From: JADKIH01 sp964595205
GTDB lineage: Bacteria; Bacteroidota; Bacteroidia; AKYH767-A; 2013-40CM-41-45
Direction of reading: 5' to 3'
Assembly (NCBI GenBank): GCA_964595205.1
Contig: CAZQOQ010000037.1
Span: 62,001-126,000, forward strand
DNA: 64,000 bases
The notes under the pieces are model-generated. The model had not been told where the DNA came from, ran no database searches, and saw only the letters and a list, made by a program, of their open reading frames with translations. The first letter of the stretch is position 1; the number at the start of each line of letters is the position of its first letter. Made by a program: the position numbers and the translations under genes. This document shows, piece after piece, positions 33,437 to 42,831 of the stretch.

Positions 33437-35008
33437 ATGGATAATATAACACCAATCATATTTTTCTCATCGGTCGCCGTGGCGCTCTTGTTGGGGATAT
33501 TGGTTGCATGGGTGATCTTCAAACGATCGCTCAAAGCAAAAGAAGCCGTTGCGGGAGATAAAGCAAAAATGATCATCAAAGAAGCCGAATCTGAGGCGGA
33601 GGTCATCAAGAAAAACAGGATCCTCGAAGCGAAAGAAAAATTCCTTCAATTGAAATCCGAACACGAAAAGGTCATCGCTGAAAAAGACAAAAACATAAGC
33701 ATCGCCGAAAACAGGATCAAGCAAAAGGAAACCACGCTTGCTCAGAAAATCGAGCAGACGCAACGTAAAGAAAAAGAATACGAAGCCCTGCAGGAAAACC
33801 TGAAAAACCAGCTCGACATCATCGAGGGCCGGAAAGAAGAACTCAGCAAACAGCATCAACGACAGGTGGAGCAGCTTGAAAAAATCAGCGGCCTTAGTGT
33901 AGAACAGGCAAAAACACAACTTGTCGAAGCCCTGAAGAACGAAGCAAAGACAGCTTCCTTGTCGTACGTCAAAGACATCATGGAAGAAGCCAAACTCACT
34001 GCAAGTAAGGAAGCCAAGAAGATCGTCATACAGACGATTCAACGTGTGGCTACCGAACATGCCGTTGAGAATGCAGTTACTGTATTCAATATCGAAAACG
34101 ACGAGATCAAAGGCCGCATCATCGGCCGCGAAGGAAGAAACATCCGCGCTCTCGAGGCTGCCACAGGTGTGGAGATCATCGTTGACGATACACCGGAGAC
34201 GATCATTTTATCCGGTTTCGATCCCATCCGCCGTGAGATGGCCAGGCTTGCATTGCATCAGCTCGTGAGCGACGGCCGGATTCACCCGGCGCGCATCGAA
34301 GAAGTCGTTGCCAAGGTAAAGCGACAGCTCGACGACGAAATCATCGAAGTAGGAAAACGTACCACCATTGACCTCGGCATACATGGTCTCGCTCCTGAAC
34401 TCATACGAATGGTCGGTAGAATGAAGTACCGTTCATCGTACGGGCAAAACCTGTTGCAGCATTCCCGCGAGGTGGCAAATCTCTGTGCTACGATGGCGGC
34501 GGAACTGGGACTCAACGTTAAACTTGCCAAACGTGCAGGACTTCTCCACGATATCGGAAAGGTTCCGGATGATGAGCCTGAATTGCCGCATGCAATCCTA
34601 GGCATGAAGCTCGCCGAAAAACACAAAGAGAATCCGGAAGTGTGCAATGCCATCGGCGCTCACCACGACGAGATAGAAATGACCAGCATTATTTCACCAA
34701 TCATCCAGGTGTGTGATGCTATTTCGGGTGCAAGGCCGGGTGCGCGTCGCGAGGTCGTCGAATCCTATATCAAGAGACTGAAAGATATGGAGGCGCTCGC
34801 ACTCTCTTATCCTGGGGTGGATAAGACATTTGCCATCCAGGCCGGGCGGGAACTGCGCGTGGTTGTGCAGAGTGAGAAAATCACCGACAAGCAGGCGGAA
34901 GTTTTATCATTCGACATAGCTAACCGCATTCAGACTGAAATGACATATCCCGGACAGGTAAAAGTGACTGTGATAAGGGAAACGCGCTCGGTTAACTATG
35001 CAAAATAA
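33437..35008 (+). CDS. rny: Ribonuclease Y
   Basis: A 523-residue membrane-anchored endoribonuclease that starts mRNA decay. Order: N-terminal helix (about 6-28), long coiled coil (about 30-200), KH RNA-binding domain with GRIIGREGRNIRALE (about 217-231), HD phosphohydrolase domain with HSREVANLCATMAAELG and the metal-binding His-Asp in LLHDIGK, and a C-terminal domain ending RETRSVNYAK. Length and order match the family. It follows the candidate 6S RNA and is followed 12 bases later by the polysaccharide export permease, so some read-through into the surface-polysaccharide operon is possible. Confidence 0.97.
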   Translation: MDNITPIIFFSSVAVALLLGILVAWVIFKRSLKAKEAVAGDKAKMIIKEAESEAEVIKKNRILEAKEKFLQLKSEHEKVIAEKDKNISIAENRIKQKETTLAQKIEQTQRKEKEYEALQENLKNQLDIIEGRKEELSKQHQRQVEQLEKISGLSVEQAKTQLVEALKNEAKTASLSYVKDIMEEAKLTASKEAKKIVIQTIQRVATEHAVENAVTVFNIENDEIKGRIIGREGRNIRALEAATGVEIIVDDTPETIILSGFDPIRREMARLALHQLVSDGRIHPARIEEVVAKVKRQLDDEIIEVGKRTTIDLGIHGLAPELIRMVGRMKYRSSYGQNLLQHSREVANLCATMAAELGLNVKLAKRAGLLHDIGKVPDDEPELPHAILGMKLAEKHKENPEVCNAIGAHHDEIEMTSIISPIIQVCDAISGARPGARREVVESYIKRLKDMEALALSYPGVDKTFAIQAGRELRVVVQSEKITDKQAEVLSFDIANRIQTEMTYPGQVKVTVIRETRSVNYAK

Positions 35009-35020
35009 TTTTCTCAAGAG

Positions 35021-35863
35021 ATGAGCGCACAACGTATCATCATCCATCCCGGTTCAGAAAGTTCGAACTATTGGAAAGACCTCTGGAACTACCGGGGGCT
35101 TTTTTTCTTTCTGGCATGGAGGGATGTACTTGTCCGTTATAAACAAACGGTCATTGGTATTGCATGGAGCATAATTCGTCCCATCCTTACGATACTGGCA
35201 ATGGCATTCATTGGCTGGCTTTTCAATTCTTCTGTGCCCGATGGCATCCCCCGATTGTTACTGGTTTCTGCCGCGGCATTGCCCTGGCAGTTCTTTTCCT
35301 CTTCTTTCAGTGAATCTTCAAATTCACTGATCGTTAACTCCAATCTCCTTACTAAAATTTATTTTCCCAGGCTCATCGTTCCAGCAAGCACCGTTATCGT
35401 TTGCCTGATCGATTTCCTCATCTCTTTTTTTGTATTCGTTTGTCTTATGATCTGGTACCAGTTCGTTCCCGATCTTAAAATACTTATGTTGCCATTGTTT
35501 TTGCTGCTTGCACTGATTATTTCACTCGGCGCCGGATTGTATGTCGCTGCGCTGAATGTTAAGTATCGCGACTTCAGGTATGTGATTCCTTTTATCGTTC
35601 AGTTTGGACTTTATCTTTCCCCGGTCGCATTCAGCAGTGAGGATGTTTATTCCAATGTGAATATTCCGCAGTCATTAAAATTTATCTATTCTTTGAATCC
35701 GATGGTTGGTGTCATTGACGGTTTCAGGTGGTGTTTGCTCGGTGGAAACATTTCAATCTACCTGCCCGGATTTATAGTGTCCATTGCAATAAGTTTTGTT
35801 GTCTTGGTTTTGGGGATAAGGTACTTCCGCAAGACAGAAAAATCTTTCGCCGATATTATCTGA
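35021..35863 (+). CDS. wzm: Polysaccharide ABC exporter permease (Wzm/TagG type)
   Basis: A 280-residue inner-membrane protein with six predicted helices (first near 48-66) and the ABC-2 family N-terminus YWKDLWNYRGLFFFLAWRDV followed by RYKQTVIGIAWSIIRPI. The C-terminal FIYSLNPMVGVIDGFRWCLLGG block is typical of O-antigen and teichoic-acid exporters. With the next gene product it forms the channel that moves undecaprenyl-linked polysaccharide to the periplasm. It begins the long plus-strand surface-polysaccharide cluster and ends two bases before wzt. Confidence 0.95.
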   Translation: MSAQRIIIHPGSESSNYWKDLWNYRGLFFFLAWRDVLVRYKQTVIGIAWSIIRPILTILAMAFIGWLFNSSVPDGIPRLLLVSAAALPWQFFSSSFSESSNSLIVNSNLLTKIYFPRLIVPASTVIVCLIDFLISFFVFVCLMIWYQFVPDLKILMLPLFLLLALIISLGAGLYVAALNVKYRDFRYVIPFIVQFGLYLSPVAFSSEDVYSNVNIPQSLKFIYSLNPMVGVIDGFRWCLLGGNISIYLPGFIVSIAISFVVLVLGIRYFRKTEKSFADII

Positions 35864-35865
35864 TC

Positions 35866-37149
35866 ATGAGTATTCCTGTAATTAAAGTCGAAAATCTCAG
35901 CAAGAGTTATATCCTTACTCATATGAAGCAGGGATCATATCTGGCTTTGAGGGATGTGCTCACCGAAAGGGTGAAGAATGCGATTAGTTTCAGAAAAAAA
36001 ACGGAGAAGAGCAGGGAAGAGTTTCTCGCCCTTAAAAATGTTTCTTTTGAAGTATTCAAAGGCGACCGCATCGGCATCATCGGAAGGAATGGTGCGGGTA
36101 AATCCACACTGCTGAAGATTCTCAGCCGCATCGTTACTCCAACCAAAGGCATGCTTACCATCGAGGGAAGGGTTGCAAGCCTGCTCGAAGTGGGTACTGG
36201 ATTTCATCCTGAATTGACCGGCAGGGAAAACGTTTACCTCAACGGGGCCATTTTAGGAATGAGCCGCAATGAGATTGCAAGAAAGTTTGACGAGATCGTT
36301 GCTTTTGCCGAAGTGGAGAAATTTCTCGATACGCCCGTAAAAAGATATTCTTCCGGCATGTACGTCCGACTCGCTTTTGCCGTAGCTGCACATCTCGAAC
36401 CGGAAATACTCATCGTCGACGAAGTGCTTGCCGTCGGCGACGCACAATTCCAGCGAAAATGCCTCGGCAAGATGGAAGATGTAAGTAAGAACGATGGCCG
36501 TACTGTCCTGTTTGTGTCGCATGCATTGTCGATGGTTTCTAAACTTTGCAATAAAGGAATTCTGCTTGATAAAGGTGAGGTTGTTTGCGACGGGGATATA
36601 TTATCTGTTATCGAGAAATACGAAGAGAATATTCTTCTTCATTACCAGGTTGACGATCTGCCTGACGGGATCTTATATGAAAATAAAAACACTGATACCA
36701 ACGAATATTCAATTACGGCGATTCGTTTCCGGGATAAAAATTTGAAGCTGAAAGGATTTGTAAGCACCTTCGATGAATTAAATGTCGAAATCGAATTTTA
36801 TTCACCATCCGAACTCGAAAATGGTTCGGTGAGCTTCTTTTTCAAGACGCTGAACGACCTCACCATTCTGCGCTTTGCCACCATGCCGGACCAGTCGGTG
36901 CATTGCCATTTTAAAAAGGGTATTAACAGAATCAGTTGTAAGATTCCTAAACTGGTGTTGCCTCATGGAAATTATGTTTTCAGTGCCGGGCTCGCAGTTC
37001 CCATGCGTCAGTGGTTGTACAGGAATAATGAAATGTTCATCATCAAGGTGCATGAGAACGATATTTTTGAAAGTGGTTTTTCTCCAACTCTTGAAAATAT
37101 GCTTGCAGTCACTGATTATTCTTGGAGTAATTTAGATTCAAATATATAG
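35866..37149 (+). CDS. wzt: Polysaccharide ABC exporter ATPase with Wzt C-terminal domain
   Basis: About 427 residues from the ATG at 35866; a much earlier in-frame start lies inside wzm and is rejected. The ATPase domain has Walker A GRNGAGKST (73-81), signature YSSGMYVRLAFA, Walker B ILIVDEVLAVGD and the switch VSHALSM. Residues ~280-425 form a beta-sandwich like the Wzt C-terminal domain (YSITAIRFRDKNLKLKG ... ILRFATMPDQS ... YVFSAGLAVPMRQWLY). That domain recognises the finished end of the glycan, often a methyl or phosphate cap, so the neighbouring methyltransferases may make that cap. Confidence 0.95.
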   Translation: MSIPVIKVENLSKSYILTHMKQGSYLALRDVLTERVKNAISFRKKTEKSREEFLALKNVSFEVFKGDRIGIIGRNGAGKSTLLKILSRIVTPTKGMLTIEGRVASLLEVGTGFHPELTGRENVYLNGAILGMSRNEIARKFDEIVAFAEVEKFLDTPVKRYSSGMYVRLAFAVAAHLEPEILIVDEVLAVGDAQFQRKCLGKMEDVSKNDGRTVLFVSHALSMVSKLCNKGILLDKGEVVCDGDILSVIEKYEENILLHYQVDDLPDGILYENKNTDTNEYSITAIRFRDKNLKLKGFVSTFDELNVEIEFYSPSELENGSVSFFFKTLNDLTILRFATMPDQSVHCHFKKGINRISCKIPKLVLPHGNYVFSAGLAVPMRQWLYRNNEMFIIKVHENDIFESGFSPTLENMLAVTDYSWSNLDSNI

Positions 37150-37155
37150 TAGCAG

Positions 37156-38022
37156 GTGATTCAATTGGAAAATAACTACAGGGTTTCAGTATGCCCCTTT
37201 TGCAATTCGGCTGAAATAGCAAAGAAGGCCGATTTAAATTACAGGGGTCAGACAGAATTTTCAACCCATACTATTGAATTAAAAAATACCCCCGAGATCT
37301 GGAAGTGTAGAAATTGCCGGTCATATTTTACCCAGAATGCAATACTACCGCCTGATGCAGAAAAATTATATGCCAGCGGCGAAGGCTCAAAACGCTGGTC
37401 ACCGAAAAGTTTTACCGAAGATAAAACTCAGAATGTAAGAGACCTGCTGGATAATTATCTTTCAGGGAAAAACGGAAAATTACTTGATGTCGGTTGCAAT
37501 ACCGGTGAGTTTTTGGATTATGCAGGCAAGAACGGGATTAAAACTTACGGTCTTGAAATCTGTGAAGAAAGTTGTGCTATACTAAAAAACAAAGGTCATG
37601 TTGCATACCGGACCGGTGCCGAAATCAACGACACGTTTGACCTTATTACAGGCTTTGATGTTTTCGAACATCTTTACGACCCAAATGGATTTTTGTCTTT
37701 TGTTCATGGGTTGTTGAAAAAAGACGGTATCCTTATCCTCATAACAGGAAATCCAAATTCATTGCCCGCCAGGTTGAGTAAGGGCAACTGGTGGTATTTT
37801 AATTACCCGGAACATGTCATCTTCCCGTCATCGAATTATTTTAACATGATTAAAGGATTCAGGGTGACAGAAACACTTAACGTATTTGCATCCCTCGCTC
37901 ATGACGAACAGGGATTTTTCTTCGGAATAAAAAATTTCATTAAAATTCTCATAGGCAAAAATTATCCCGGCCGGCCGGCTATTGTCCCCGATCATCAGCT
38001 TGTTGTACTTCAGAAGATCTGA
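37156..38022 (+). CDS. Class I SAM methyltransferase with N-terminal zinc-ribbon
   Basis: A 288-residue protein starting with GTG at 37156. Two Cys pairs near the N-terminus (CPFCNSAE and CRNC) form a small zinc-ribbon, as in C-methyltransferase-like proteins of sugar pathways. The SAM-binding motif I is LLDVGCNTGEFLDYAG and motif II/III includes ITGFDVFEHLYDP. It probably methylates the glycan or a nucleotide sugar. Lying directly after wzt, it is a candidate for the terminal capping methyltransferase. The acceptor cannot be told. Confidence 0.88.
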   Translation: MIQLENNYRVSVCPFCNSAEIAKKADLNYRGQTEFSTHTIELKNTPEIWKCRNCRSYFTQNAILPPDAEKLYASGEGSKRWSPKSFTEDKTQNVRDLLDNYLSGKNGKLLDVGCNTGEFLDYAGKNGIKTYGLEICEESCAILKNKGHVAYRTGAEINDTFDLITGFDVFEHLYDPNGFLSFVHGLLKKDGILILITGNPNSLPARLSKGNWWYFNYPEHVIFPSSNYFNMIKGFRVTETLNVFASLAHDEQGFFFGIKNFIKILIGKNYPGRPAIVPDHQLVVLQKI

Positions 38023-38037
38023 TCCAATCCGCATTCA

Positions 38038-38862
38038 ATGAACCTGGTTCAGAAAATAAAATCATCAATCACACATCGGCTCATCAGTTTGTTGTCATCA
38101 AGCAGTTTTTTTACTCACCGCTTTTTTGTTCGCAACCGTGATTTGCTCATGAAAGAATATTATGAATATCCTTCAGTGATAAACAACGGATATGTTCATA
38201 CCGACCGGGTTATCGCCCTGGCAAATTCCTTTGGAAGGACCGCCGGAAAAATAATCATCGATGCCGGTGCCGCAGACGGAATGATCTCCCTCAGGTTCTC
38301 CCGTAGTTTTCCTGGTGTGGAGGTGTTTTCCTTCGAACCCATCAGTAAAACTTTTAACGAACTGGAAAAAAATACTTCCGGTAACCCGGATATCAGGAGA
38401 TTTAATATGGCCCTTGGTTCAAGTGCCGGAAGTTCGGTGATACATGTACTCGACCGGATCACTTCTTCTTCCATTCTTGACGTTTCGGGAAAAATAGATG
38501 ACCCATTTTTTGCCCGGGCTTTAGAGGAAAGGGGATCGGAGAAGATTACAATTTCGACACTCGACAAAGAAATACCGGTCGATAAGCATGTTGCAATTCT
38601 CAAGATGGATGTACAGGGTTTCGAACTTGAAATATTAAAAGGCGGCGTAAGTACCCTGAAGCGCACCGACATTGTCGTTTTGGAAATGCAAAATCATAAA
38701 TACTATAAGGATGCACCGATGTATTTTGATCTCGATGTATTTCTCCGTGATCATGGTTTCGTATGTTATGACCTCATTCCTTCCATCCGTAAAAATGAAA
38801 AGCTTATGGAGTGGGATGCCATCTATATTTCTGCCCGGTTCTTAAATGAAATACGGAACTGA
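38038..38862 (+). CDS. FkbM-family methyltransferase
   Basis: A 274-residue FkbM-type O-methyltransferase. Motif I is KIIIDAGAADGMISLRFS, followed by VFSFEPISKTFNELEKN and the family hallmark VAILKMDVQGFELEILKGG, then DIVVLEMQNHKYYKDAP. Such enzymes methylate sugar hydroxyls on polysaccharides and antibiotics. It follows the first methyltransferase after 15 bases and precedes a glycosyltransferase after four, as expected for a polysaccharide operon. Confidence 0.92.
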   Translation: MNLVQKIKSSITHRLISLLSSSSFFTHRFFVRNRDLLMKEYYEYPSVINNGYVHTDRVIALANSFGRTAGKIIIDAGAADGMISLRFSRSFPGVEVFSFEPISKTFNELEKNTSGNPDIRRFNMALGSSAGSSVIHVLDRITSSSILDVSGKIDDPFFARALEERGSEKITISTLDKEIPVDKHVAILKMDVQGFELEILKGGVSTLKRTDIVVLEMQNHKYYKDAPMYFDLDVFLRDHGFVCYDLIPSIRKNEKLMEWDAIYISARFLNEIRN

Positions 38863-38866
38863 TCCA

Positions 38867-39715
38867 ATGGAGCCGTTTATCTACATACTGCTGCCTATTC
38901 ACAATCGAAAGGAGACTACCAGGCAATTTATCGATTGCCTCAGGGTGCAGACCTATAAGAATTTTTCCCTGGTTGTGATCGACGACGGTTCCGACGATGG
39001 TTCGATTGAAATGATCAGGGAATTCTTCCCGGACGCTGTACACATTCGCGGAAACGGAAACTGGTGGTGGGCAGGCAGCCTTCAGCAGGGATTTCGCTGG
39101 TTGAAGAAAAATGCATCTGAAAATGACATGGTACTCATCATGAACGACGACAGCCACATTGAAAAGGATTATTTGCAGACAGGAGCCGGCATCTTATTTC
39201 AGAACCCACGCACACTTTTGCTTTCCGAAGCATACAGTATGCAGACGAAAAAACTCATCGACAAAGGTGTGGTTTTCGATTTCGCCAGTTACAGTCATCA
39301 CATGCCTCTCCCGGGCGAAACAGTGAACTGCATGTCCACCCGCGGTTTGTTTTTACTGACGGGCGATTTGTTTAAGTTGAATGGGTTCAGAGACAAATTG
39401 CTGCCTCATTACTATTCCGATTATGAATTCACCATACGCGCTGCCAGGAAAGGATTCAAGTTAATGGTATCTGAAAATCTGAAGCTGTGGATGAATGAAC
39501 TCTCAACAGGTACAGGCATCATAAAATGTACCGGTCGCGCAGATTTCTTCAGGCAGTATTTTTCAAAAAAATATACCGGTAATCCGATCTACACGATGAA
39601 TTTCATACTCCTTGCTTTTCCCTTTCCTTATAAGATTAAATTTGCATGGCGGCATTTTATTAGTTCGCTCAAGACTATTATAAAAGTGATACTGAAAAAC
39701 CCGGCAACTAAATAA
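38867..39715 (+). CDS. Glycosyltransferase family 2
   Basis: About 282 residues from the Met at 38867, four bases after the previous stop; an in-frame ATG at 38846 inside that gene would add seven residues. A GT-A fold is clear: YILLPIHNRKETTRQFI, LVVIDDGSDDGSIEMI, and the nucleotide-diphosphate/metal motif MVLIMNDDSHIEKDYL. GNGNWWWAGSLQQGF is typical of the rhamnosyltransferase-like subgroup. The C-terminal membrane-associated segment is basic and aromatic. Donor and acceptor are unknown. Confidence 0.92.
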   Translation: MEPFIYILLPIHNRKETTRQFIDCLRVQTYKNFSLVVIDDGSDDGSIEMIREFFPDAVHIRGNGNWWWAGSLQQGFRWLKKNASENDMVLIMNDDSHIEKDYLQTGAGILFQNPRTLLLSEAYSMQTKKLIDKGVVFDFASYSHHMPLPGETVNCMSTRGLFLLTGDLFKLNGFRDKLLPHYYSDYEFTIRAARKGFKLMVSENLKLWMNELSTGTGIIKCTGRADFFRQYFSKKYTGNPIYTMNFILLAFPFPYKIKFAWRHFISSLKTIIKVILKNPATK

Positions 39716-39722
39716 TTTCCTT

Positions 39723-41414
39723 TTGAATCCTGCACCCGTCGTCATATTTGTCTATAATCGCCCCGAGCATACAAAAAAATGTCTCGATTCATTGTCGTTA
39801 AACGATGGATGGAAAGATTCTGAGGTGTTTATTTATTGTGACGGCCCCAAGAACAATACGGTCATCGACGAAAAAATTGAAGCTACCAGGAATATTGCCG
39901 GTAGCGTTAAGGGCTGCAAGTCACTGACTCTGGTAAAGAGCAAGACGAACAAAGGTCTGTATGATTCTGTCATTACCGGTGTCTCAGAAATAATCCGGAA
40001 ATATGGGAAGGTGATCGTCGTTGAAGATGACCTTTTGACGCATCCGACTTTTCTTAAATTCATGAACGATTCCCTGGAGAAATATGAAGGCGAAAAAAAA
40101 GTGGCATGTGTATCCGGGTATGTTTATCCGTTAAAAAGAAAATATGACCGGCCGTTTTTTATTCGTGGCGCCGACTGCTGGGGATGGGCAACATGGGAAG
40201 ACCGATGGAGCGATTTACGGACTGACGCCGCAGTTTTATTGAATGAAATAGAAAAGGATAAAAAGTTGCAGGAAGATTTCACGTTTAATTTCTCATATCC
40301 TTACCTGCAAATGCTGCGCGATCGGGTGGCAGGGTTAAATCAGTCATGGGCAATTTTATGGTATGCAAGTTCCTTTCTGAAGAATAGGCTCTGTCTTTAT
40401 CCTTCGCAATCGCTGGTGAAAAATATCGGTAATGACGGAAGCGGCACACATACTTTTATACCAACAGGTTTGTTTGACAGTGCCGACCCGTCAAGAGCTG
40501 AGATGCAACTACCTGATCTTGTGGAGGAGAATCTTAAAGCAAGGAAGAGTTTCGAAAAATTCTTCAAGTCCCTTCACATGCCTCAAGGAATCATCCGGAA
40601 AGTAAAGGCCATGATACCTGATGCTATGAAAGCATCAGTCAAAAAAATAATTCGCTCCTCAGCCAAATCTCCGTGGTCGGGTGATTTCAGGAGCTGGGAA
40701 GAAGCGAAATCCTGCAGCACCGGTTATGATTCTTCCCTGATACTTGAAAAGGTTAAGCAGTCGGTCTTGAAAGTTAAAAACGGGGAAGCACTATATGAAC
40801 GGGATTCCGTTCTTTTTGATTCGATCGAGTATTCAAATGACGTGCTCGAATTGTTTATTAATGTATTGAATGAGAAGAACGAGTTGAATATCGTTGATTT
40901 CGGCGGCAGTCTCGGAAGTTCTTATTTTCAATATTCGCGATTACTTAACACAACCAAGCCCCTTCACTGGGCTGTCGTGGAGCAAAAACACTTTGTAGAA
41001 GCAGGGAAGCTTGAAATTGAGGATGATCATCTGAAATTTTTCTGTTCGGTTGATGATGCACTCTCTTTTGCTTCTCGCGAAATTCTGCTTCTGTCGAGCG
41101 TGCTTCCGTACATTGAGAAACCCTACGAACTGCTTGAAAAATTATTCAGTTATAAATTCTGGTACATCATCATCGAACGCACACCGTTTATTAAACGCGA
41201 AACCGACAGGCTAACGGTGCAGGAGGTGCCCAGGGAGATTTATCTTGCATCCTATCCTTCGTGGTTTTTTAACGAGACAAAATTCAGGAAGTATTTTTCC
41301 AATGATTATTCGCAGATCCGTGAATTCGATTGCAATACCGATCCGAAAGAATACCTGGATGGCGATTATACTTACAGAAAAGGATTTATATTTAAACGTA
41401 AGGATGAAGCTTAA
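39723..41414 (+). CDS. Glycosyltransferase fused to TIGR04325-type methyltransferase-like domain
   Basis: A 563-residue protein beginning with TTG at 39723; the conserved core (VVIFVYNRPEHTKKCLDSL) starts at residue 6, so no later start is possible. Residues 1-290 are a GT2-like glycosyltransferase (VFIYCDGPKNN, VVEDDLLTHPTFL, WGWATWEDRW). After a basic linker, residues ~320-560 match the TIGR04325 family (FDSIEYSNDVLELF, NIVDFGGSLGSSYFQYSRLL, IIERTPFIKRETDRLTVQEV), annotated as putative methyltransferase. The gene overlaps the next by 11 bases. The fusion suggests sugar transfer and modification are coupled. Confidence 0.88.
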   Translation: MNPAPVVIFVYNRPEHTKKCLDSLSLNDGWKDSEVFIYCDGPKNNTVIDEKIEATRNIAGSVKGCKSLTLVKSKTNKGLYDSVITGVSEIIRKYGKVIVVEDDLLTHPTFLKFMNDSLEKYEGEKKVACVSGYVYPLKRKYDRPFFIRGADCWGWATWEDRWSDLRTDAAVLLNEIEKDKKLQEDFTFNFSYPYLQMLRDRVAGLNQSWAILWYASSFLKNRLCLYPSQSLVKNIGNDGSGTHTFIPTGLFDSADPSRAEMQLPDLVEENLKARKSFEKFFKSLHMPQGIIRKVKAMIPDAMKASVKKIIRSSAKSPWSGDFRSWEEAKSCSTGYDSSLILEKVKQSVLKVKNGEALYERDSVLFDSIEYSNDVLELFINVLNEKNELNIVDFGGSLGSSYFQYSRLLNTTKPLHWAVVEQKHFVEAGKLEIEDDHLKFFCSVDDALSFASREILLLSSVLPYIEKPYELLEKLFSYKFWYIIIERTPFIKRETDRLTVQEVPREIYLASYPSWFFNETKFRKYFSNDYSQIREFDCNTDPKEYLDGDYTYRKGFIFKRKDEA

Positions 41415-42444
41415 TTTTTGTACACTGTTTAATTCAAACTACCTGACAAGAGGATTGCTTCTCTATGAATCGCTATCGGCTGTTTGTCCGGATTTTCATC
41501 TGTATGTTTTTGCTTTCGACGAAGACACCTTTCAGTTCCTGAAAAAATCATCTTTGAAAGGACTCACGGTTGTTTCTCTGAAGGAATTCGAAGACAGCGA
41601 ATTATTGCGAGTTAAGCCGACGCGAACGAGTGGTGAATATTGCTGGACGTGTACGTCCTCTACAATATTGTATTCGATCGAAAAATTCAGACTGGATCAC
41701 TGTACCTATATCGATGCAGACATGTATTTTTATTCCGATCCCGGAGTGATTGTTCGGGAGATGAACGATAAGTCGGTGTTGATCACTGAACACCGTTATT
41801 CGCCTGCCTACGACCGCTCGAAGGAAAGCGGAAAATACTGTGTGCAGTTCGTGACCTTTAAAAATGATAAATGCGGGATGGAGGTTTTGAGATGGTGGAG
41901 AAATGCCTGTATTGAATGGTGTTATAACAGAATAGAAGACGGTAAATTCGGCGATCAGAAATACCTGGATGAATGGATCGAAAGATATTATTGCGTTCAT
42001 GTGATGGAAAATCCTGGCGGTGGCATTGCTCCGTGGAATGTTCAGCAATATTCTTTTGAAAGATCCGGCGATAAGATAACCGGAATCGAGAAGTCGACCG
42101 GGAAAAAATTCGACGCTGTCTTTTTCCATTTTCACGGACTTAAATTTTATCTGAATGGGATTGTCGAATTGAGCGGCGAGGTATATGAACTTGATGAGCA
42201 TGTGAGAGAGATATTTTATTTTCCCTACATCTCGGCCCTCAACCGTTTGAAGAAAAGAGTCGGAATCGAAATTTCGTTTGATCCTCACGGCACATCAGGT
42301 AAATCACGGTTTGGATCTTTCAACTGGCTTATGCAGCTTATGTATTATATCAACGATTTGAAATTTTCATTGAAAAATGTTTCCGGTCGAAACATGATGT
42401 ACAGGAAATTGCATCATCATTTTTATAATACAGATAAATTCTGA
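41404..42444 (+). CDS. GT-A fold glycosyltransferase (GT8-like)
   Basis: About 346 residues from the ATG at 41404 (MKLNFCTLFNSNYLTRG); the longer frame upstream lies inside the preceding gene. LLLYESLSAVCPDFHLYVFA and CTYIDADMYFYSDP (the DxD metal motif) are typical of nucleotide-diphospho-sugar transferases similar to family 8. GDQKYLDEWIERY and AVFFHFHGLKFYL fill the acceptor side. Function in the glycan is unknown. It overlaps the fusion gene by 11 bases, so they are co-translated. Confidence 0.85.
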   Translation: MKLNFCTLFNSNYLTRGLLLYESLSAVCPDFHLYVFAFDEDTFQFLKKSSLKGLTVVSLKEFEDSELLRVKPTRTSGEYCWTCTSSTILYSIEKFRLDHCTYIDADMYFYSDPGVIVREMNDKSVLITEHRYSPAYDRSKESGKYCVQFVTFKNDKCGMEVLRWWRNACIEWCYNRIEDGKFGDQKYLDEWIERYYCVHVMENPGGGIAPWNVQQYSFERSGDKITGIEKSTGKKFDAVFFHFHGLKFYLNGIVELSGEVYELDEHVREIFYFPYISALNRLKKRVGIEISFDPHGTSGKSRFGSFNWLMQLMYYINDLKFSLKNVSGRNMMYRKLHHHFYNTDKF

Positions 42445-42465
42445 AATTAAATCCTAATTTGCACC

Positions 42466-42831
42466 GTGGCAAAGATCATCGATTTAAAGACATTCACTGA
42501 TAAGAGAGGAAACCTTACGGTCATCGAAAAGACAATTCCTTTCGATATCAAACGTATCTTCTACATCTATGGTGTCGATGAATCGAAGCGTGGCGGTCAT
42601 CGTCATCACAAGACGGTCCAGGCTGCAATTTGCATCAATGGTTCATGTTCAATTTATAATAATAATGGCCGGAAGGAAGAGACCTTTGAGCTGGACAGGC
42701 CCAGTAAGTGTTTGCTGCTAATGCCGGAAGACTGGCATACGATGTATAATTTTTCTCCGGATGCAATCCTGATGGTTCTTGCTTCAGAATATTTCGATGA
42801 AAAGGATTATATTTTTGAACCCTATAAATGA
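42466..42831 (+). CDS. fdtA: dTDP-4-oxo-6-deoxyhexose 3,4-ketoisomerase (FdtA/QdtA-like)
   Basis: A 121-residue cupin protein starting with GTG at 42466. MAKIIDLKTFTDKRGNLTVI, RIFYIYGVDESKRGGHRHHK and the C-terminal LLMPEDWHTMYNFSPDAILMVLASEYFDEKDY match the FdtA/WxcM family. The family converts dTDP-4-oxo-6-deoxyglucose to the 3-oxo isomer needed for dTDP-Fucp3N or Quip3N. The paired aminotransferase overlaps by four bases and performs the next step. The stereochemistry (fucose or quinovose series) is not decidable here. Confidence 0.93.
   Translation: MAKIIDLKTFTDKRGNLTVIEKTIPFDIKRIFYIYGVDESKRGGHRHHKTVQAAICINGSCSIYNNNGRKEETFELDRPSKCLLLMPEDWHTMYNFSPDAILMVLASEYFDEKDYIFEPYK

Noticed and set aside
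33467..34060. Long antisense frame opposite rny
   Set aside because: It is a Phe-rich shadow of the Lys/Glu-rich coiled coil on the coding strand.
35728..35865. Longer N-terminus for Wzt
   Set aside because: It overlaps the permease gene in another frame; the ATPase family pattern begins at 35866.
41245..41403. Longer N-terminus for the GT8-like enzyme
   Set aside because: This extension lies inside the preceding fusion gene and has no glycosyltransferase features; ATG 41404 fits the family start.
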